A stretch of 64,000 bases of DNA, from the NCBI GenBank assembly GCA_008711295.1, contig VUYV01000070.1:66826-130825 (forward strand). Direction: 5' to 3'. The notes below the pieces were generated by a model. That model was not told where the DNA came from and ran no database searches. It was given only the letters and a program-made list of their open reading frames with translations. Positions 62,901-64,000 of the stretch are shown one piece after another (positions within the stretch are counted from its first letter, which is position 1; the number at the start of each line of letters is the position of its first letter). Source of the stretch: Anarhynchus alexandrinus (taxonomy: Eukaryota > Chordata > Aves > Charadriiformes > Charadriidae). Position numbers and translations under genes: made by a program.

Positions 62901-63559
62901 ATAAAGGCATTAGATTCCAATGAAAATTTCTGCTATATAATGTTTCTTTGAACGTGTTCTTTCAAGGCTGTGGATGTTAAGTTGAAGGTTGTGATGATAA
63001 GGGACTAAGGTGTTGTATTTGTAGCCACAACTTCACGGTGAGTGGAAGGTGGATCTAAAATGTGCTGGCAGGCTGTAAGAGAAGGCATGTAGCTTTCAGT
63101 CTGTACAAACAGTTTAGACATTGACATCTAAGCTGGTAACCACTCTCTCTCTTTATAAGGAGTAAATGAGGGAGTGGAAGTGAAATAGGTGAGTTGAGTG
63201 ATTATACAGATTTGTCCCAACCTGACTATGCAATAGTATTCAAATGTCCATATAACTTATAATAGCTCTTTTTAGTAGAACTGGGCTTTGATGCTGCTTT
63301 CCCTATTAGTTATATTTATTTTTTTAATGGCGATCTTATTCTTTNGATTATATGGATTGGTCCAACCTGACTATGCAATAGTATTAAAATGTCCATATAA
63401 CTTATAATAGCTCTTTTTAGTAGAACTGGGCTTTGATGCTGCTTTCCCTATTAGTTATATTTATTTTTTTAATGGCGATTTTATTCTTTGCAGACACATG
63501 CAATGAAACTGAATCCCAGTGACCAGTCCTTAAAATTATCACCACTCCAAAAACAAAAG
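26862..63559 (+). CDS. RPGR: RPGR, coding exons 2-13 (gene continues right of window)
   Basis: RPGR is a ciliary transition-zone protein whose seven-bladed RCC1-like propeller binds RPGRIP1 and PDE6D; defects cause X-linked retinal dystrophy in humans. Twelve exons are joined by GT-AG introns: 26862-26987, 33514-33606, 36184-36246, 37835-37993, 39482-39631, 49154-49312, 56232-56387, 56917-57041, 58179-58361, 59269-59434, 60743-60849 and 63494-63559. Lengths of exons 2-9 and 13 equal the human ones as I recall them; exon 10 is one codon shorter, exon 11 one shorter and exon 12 five longer. Spliced with the base from exon 1, they give 518 codons without a stop. Exons 2-10 carry the RCC1 repeats; exons 11-13 begin the disordered region. 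The Glu/Gly-rich ORF15 exon and the C-terminus are outside the window. Confidence 0.97.
26988..33513 (+). other. RPGR: RPGR intron 2
   Basis: 6.5 kb of intron. Minus-strand open frames at 28351-28671 and 28658-28942 have no recognisable domains. No repeat family was identified. Confidence 0.88.
33514..33606 (+). CDS. RPGR: RPGR exon 3
   Basis: 93 bases after a polypyrimidine tract and cag. It encodes [20 protein letters not shown] and ends SKPTCVK; the human protein has [20 protein letters not shown] here. The donor is gtttgt. Confidence 0.97.
36184..36246 (+). CDS. RPGR: RPGR exon 4
   Basis: A 63-base micro-exon encoding [20 protein letters not shown], with acceptor ttcatag and donor gtatgt. 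It carries the CGRNHT core of an RCC1 repeat. Confidence 0.96.
37835..37993 (+). CDS. RPGR: RPGR exon 5
   Basis: 159 bases with acceptor atgcag and donor gtaaga. It encodes [20 protein letters not shown] and later [20 protein letters not shown], one propeller blade. Confidence 0.97.
39482..39631 (+). CDS. RPGR: RPGR exon 6
   Basis: 150 bases with acceptor ttttag and donor gtaaga. It encodes [20 protein letters not shown] and [12 protein letters not shown]. The [11 protein letters not shown] block is identical to human. Confidence 0.97.
44102..44162 (+). repeat. 23-bp direct repeat, two copies
   Basis: The 23-mer starting gtccttaaaatgcagatg occurs perfectly at 44102-44124 and 44140-44162, a 38-bp period. 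It is a recent local duplication in RPGR intron 6. Confidence 0.9.
45791..46400 (-). mobile_element. CR1 LINE 3' half, antisense in RPGR intron 6
   Basis: It begins at its 3' end with agaatcatagaatggtttaggttggaaggg (reverse of the CR1 tail). Read on the minus strand, it encodes the CR1 reverse-transcriptase C-terminus ([32 protein letters not shown]). It is 5'-truncated near 46400. The frame breaks before the CR1 stop. Confidence 0.9.
47097..47132 (+). repeat. 18-bp perfect tandem repeat, two copies
   Basis: The unit AAATTTAAGTTTTGAATT is present at 47097-47114 and 47115-47132 without mismatch. Confidence 0.9.
48214..48320 (+). repeat. Imperfect minisatellite (gataaatgta units)
   Basis: Several irregular copies of a unit like gataaatgtaaaa or gtagataaattgtaa follow one another, with an A-run and small insertions between them. 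It lies in RPGR intron 6 about 0.9 kb before exon 7. Confidence 0.75.
49154..49312 (+). CDS. RPGR: RPGR exon 7
   Basis: 159 bases with acceptor acacag and donor gtatgc. It encodes [20 protein letters not shown] and [12 protein letters not shown]. It sits 9.5 kb after exon 6, the largest intron in the visible part of the gene. Confidence 0.97.
49486..49505 (+). repeat. (CTGTG)4 microsatellite
   Basis: Four perfect pentamers lie shortly after RPGR exon 7. Confidence 0.9.
53250..53901. other. GC-richer unassigned block with open frames on both strands
   Basis: Base composition shifts clearly from the AT-rich intron. The minus strand is open for 140 codons (53901-53479), with a Lys/Arg/Gln/Ser-rich translation; the plus strand has 84- to 89-codon frames over the same DNA. 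I recognise no family. It could be an unlabelled old repeat or a retrocopy fragment; nothing here supports calling a gene. Confidence 0.25.
56232..56387 (+). CDS. RPGR: RPGR exon 8
   Basis: 156 bases with acceptor ttttcag and donor gtatgt. It encodes [20 protein letters not shown] and [10 protein letters not shown]. Where mammals have QLGLGTF this sequence has QLGHGTF. Confidence 0.97.
56917..57041 (+). CDS. RPGR: RPGR exon 9
   Basis: 125 bases with acceptor atacag and donor gtaaaa, ending in phase 0. It encodes [20 protein letters not shown] and [10 protein letters not shown]. The [11 protein letters not shown] block is highly conserved in RPGR. Confidence 0.97.
58179..58361 (+). CDS. RPGR: RPGR exon 10
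   Basis: 183 bases (human 186) with acceptor tatag and donor gtaaat. It begins [18 protein letters not shown], the closing blade of the propeller, and ends with the basic SARIRRRER, which resembles human SARMRRRER. Confidence 0.97.
59269..59434 (+). CDS. RPGR: RPGR exon 11
   Basis: 166 bases (human 169), acceptor ctaaag, donor gtgacg. It starts [20 protein letters not shown], matching human ERSPDSF..RRTLPP, and then diverges as expected for the disordered linker. Confidence 0.92.
60743..60849 (+). CDS. RPGR: RPGR exon 12
   Basis: 107 bases ending in [10 protein letters not shown], matching human LGETTDILNM. Phase 1 at the start and phase 0 at the end fit both neighbours. The upstream part is acidic and polar and about five codons longer than in human. 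The frame stays open for 45 codons past the donor gtaata, probably by chance. Confidence 0.93.
61676..62386 (+). mobile_element. CR1 LINE 3' half in RPGR intron 12
   Basis: Plus-strand frames encode the CR1 reverse-transcriptase C-terminus ([20 protein letters not shown], then [19 protein letters not shown]) in different frames. The 3' tail reads ggttccttccaacc then attctatgattctatg. Frameshifts show it is dead. It is in the same orientation as RPGR, so it is transcribed within the pre-mRNA. Confidence 0.92.
63200..63489 (+). repeat. About 145-bp direct duplication around a single N
   Basis: Copies 63200-63344 and 63346-63489 differ only by a few substitutions and one indel, mostly near the start. 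They share the whole polypyrimidine stretch before exon 13. The N at 63345 sits exactly between them, suggesting unmerged contig ends or two haplotypes placed in series. Confidence 0.85.
63494..63559 (+). CDS. RPGR: RPGR exon 13
   Basis: 66 bases after tttgcag, donor gtactg. It encodes [20 protein letters not shown] plus QK, matching the human pattern SLKLSPVQKQK. The acceptor and its upstream intron are duplicated around a single N (63345), but only the second copy leads into the exon. Confidence 0.95.
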
Positions 63560-64000
63560 GTACTGTAACTAATTATATATATGTATACTTATATTGATGT
63601 TTAAAAGATCTATAATTCTTGTATTATCCTTGTACTTTATTGTTTTACTTTGAGTTTTAAAAAAGCTAGGCAAATTTTACAGGCCTCCTCTTGTTAATTT
63701 TCTGAATATCCACAAGGTAAAATTATAAGCTGACAGAAGTCAGAGAGAATTTGTGCACGCACATAGAACTCCTCATATCCAGCATAGTTTGAGATGAGAG
63801 TATATAATACTTCACCAGTTTAAGGAACAAAAGACTATCATATACACTTTGTAACTTATGCTGATAACATACATGTCTACTGGTTTGTTGATATTAAAAT
63901 ATTTTAATTGACTTTGGGGACACAATGTAAGTAAAGATTTTATTTACAGAAATTCACCATGGAGTATATTTAAAGGAGCGATAATACTGGTTTTAATTAT
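63560..64000 (+). other. RPGR: RPGR intron 13 (partial)
   Basis: AT-rich intron to the window edge. No exon-14-like sequence (an acidic tail following the QKQK of exon 13) was found in these 441 bases. Confidence 0.8.

Larger units (their letters stand above)
60850..63493 (+). other. RPGR: RPGR intron 12
   Basis: 2.6 kb containing a sense-orientation CR1 (61676-62386) and the duplication around the N at 63345. Confidence 0.88.

Noticed and set aside
1..64000. CRISPR arrays, tRNA genes, rRNA genes, operon-like gene strings
   Set aside because: No regularly spaced repeats, no tRNA-like B box with folding context and no bacterial gene structure were seen; the window is vertebrate intron and exon DNA.

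Overview
The window is bird genomic DNA. Evidence for this is abundant CR1 retrotransposon copies, including CR1 3' tails ending in the ATTCTATG motif, avian-type ERV long terminal repeats, and two vertebrate genes split into ordinary GT-AG exons. No prokaryotic features are present.

Two genes lie head to head. On the minus strand, positions 1 to about 19.6 kb hold the first four coding exons of OTC (mitochondrial ornithine transcarbamylase). Exon 1 is at 19501-19577, exon 2 at 15167-15305, exon 3 at 14498-14579 and exon 4 at 5877-5964. Their lengths (77, 139, 82 and 88 nt) equal those I recall for the human exons, and the reading frame is intact. Exons 5 to 10 must lie left of the window. 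On the plus strand, from the CpG island near 24.8 kb to the right edge, is RPGR (retinitis pigmentosa GTPase regulator). I place twelve consecutive coding exons (human numbering 2 to 13) at 26862-63559. They join in phase into 518 codons without a stop and encode the RCC1-like propeller plus the start of the disordered tail. RPGR exon 1 is not securely visible: the CpG island where it should lie contains a 280-base assembly gap (24531-24810). The divergent OTC/RPGR order matches the human Xp arrangement, so this is a conserved syntenic block.

The 5 kb between the genes (19.6-24.4 kb) is a repeat graveyard: two related LTRs, a gag-like fragment, a CR1 3' end, a broken RING-finger (TOPORS-like) pseudogene, and minus-strand ERV-like open stretches. 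Other CR1 copies lie at 3.8 kb, 10.4-12.6 kb (apparently one CR1 inserted in another), 18.0 kb, 45.8-46.4 kb and 61.7-62.4 kb. The remaining sequence is intronic and mostly AT-rich.

Three single-N positions (5219, 23019, 63345) look like contig joins. Two are flanked by near-identical direct duplications, one of them abutting RPGR exon 13, and are probably assembly artefacts. I found no CRISPR array, tRNA, rRNA or operon. The least explained items are the RING pseudogene embedded in ERV debris, a perfect 13-bp hairpin in RPGR intron 1, and two GC-rich unassigned blocks (3.2-3.7 kb and 53.3-53.9 kb).
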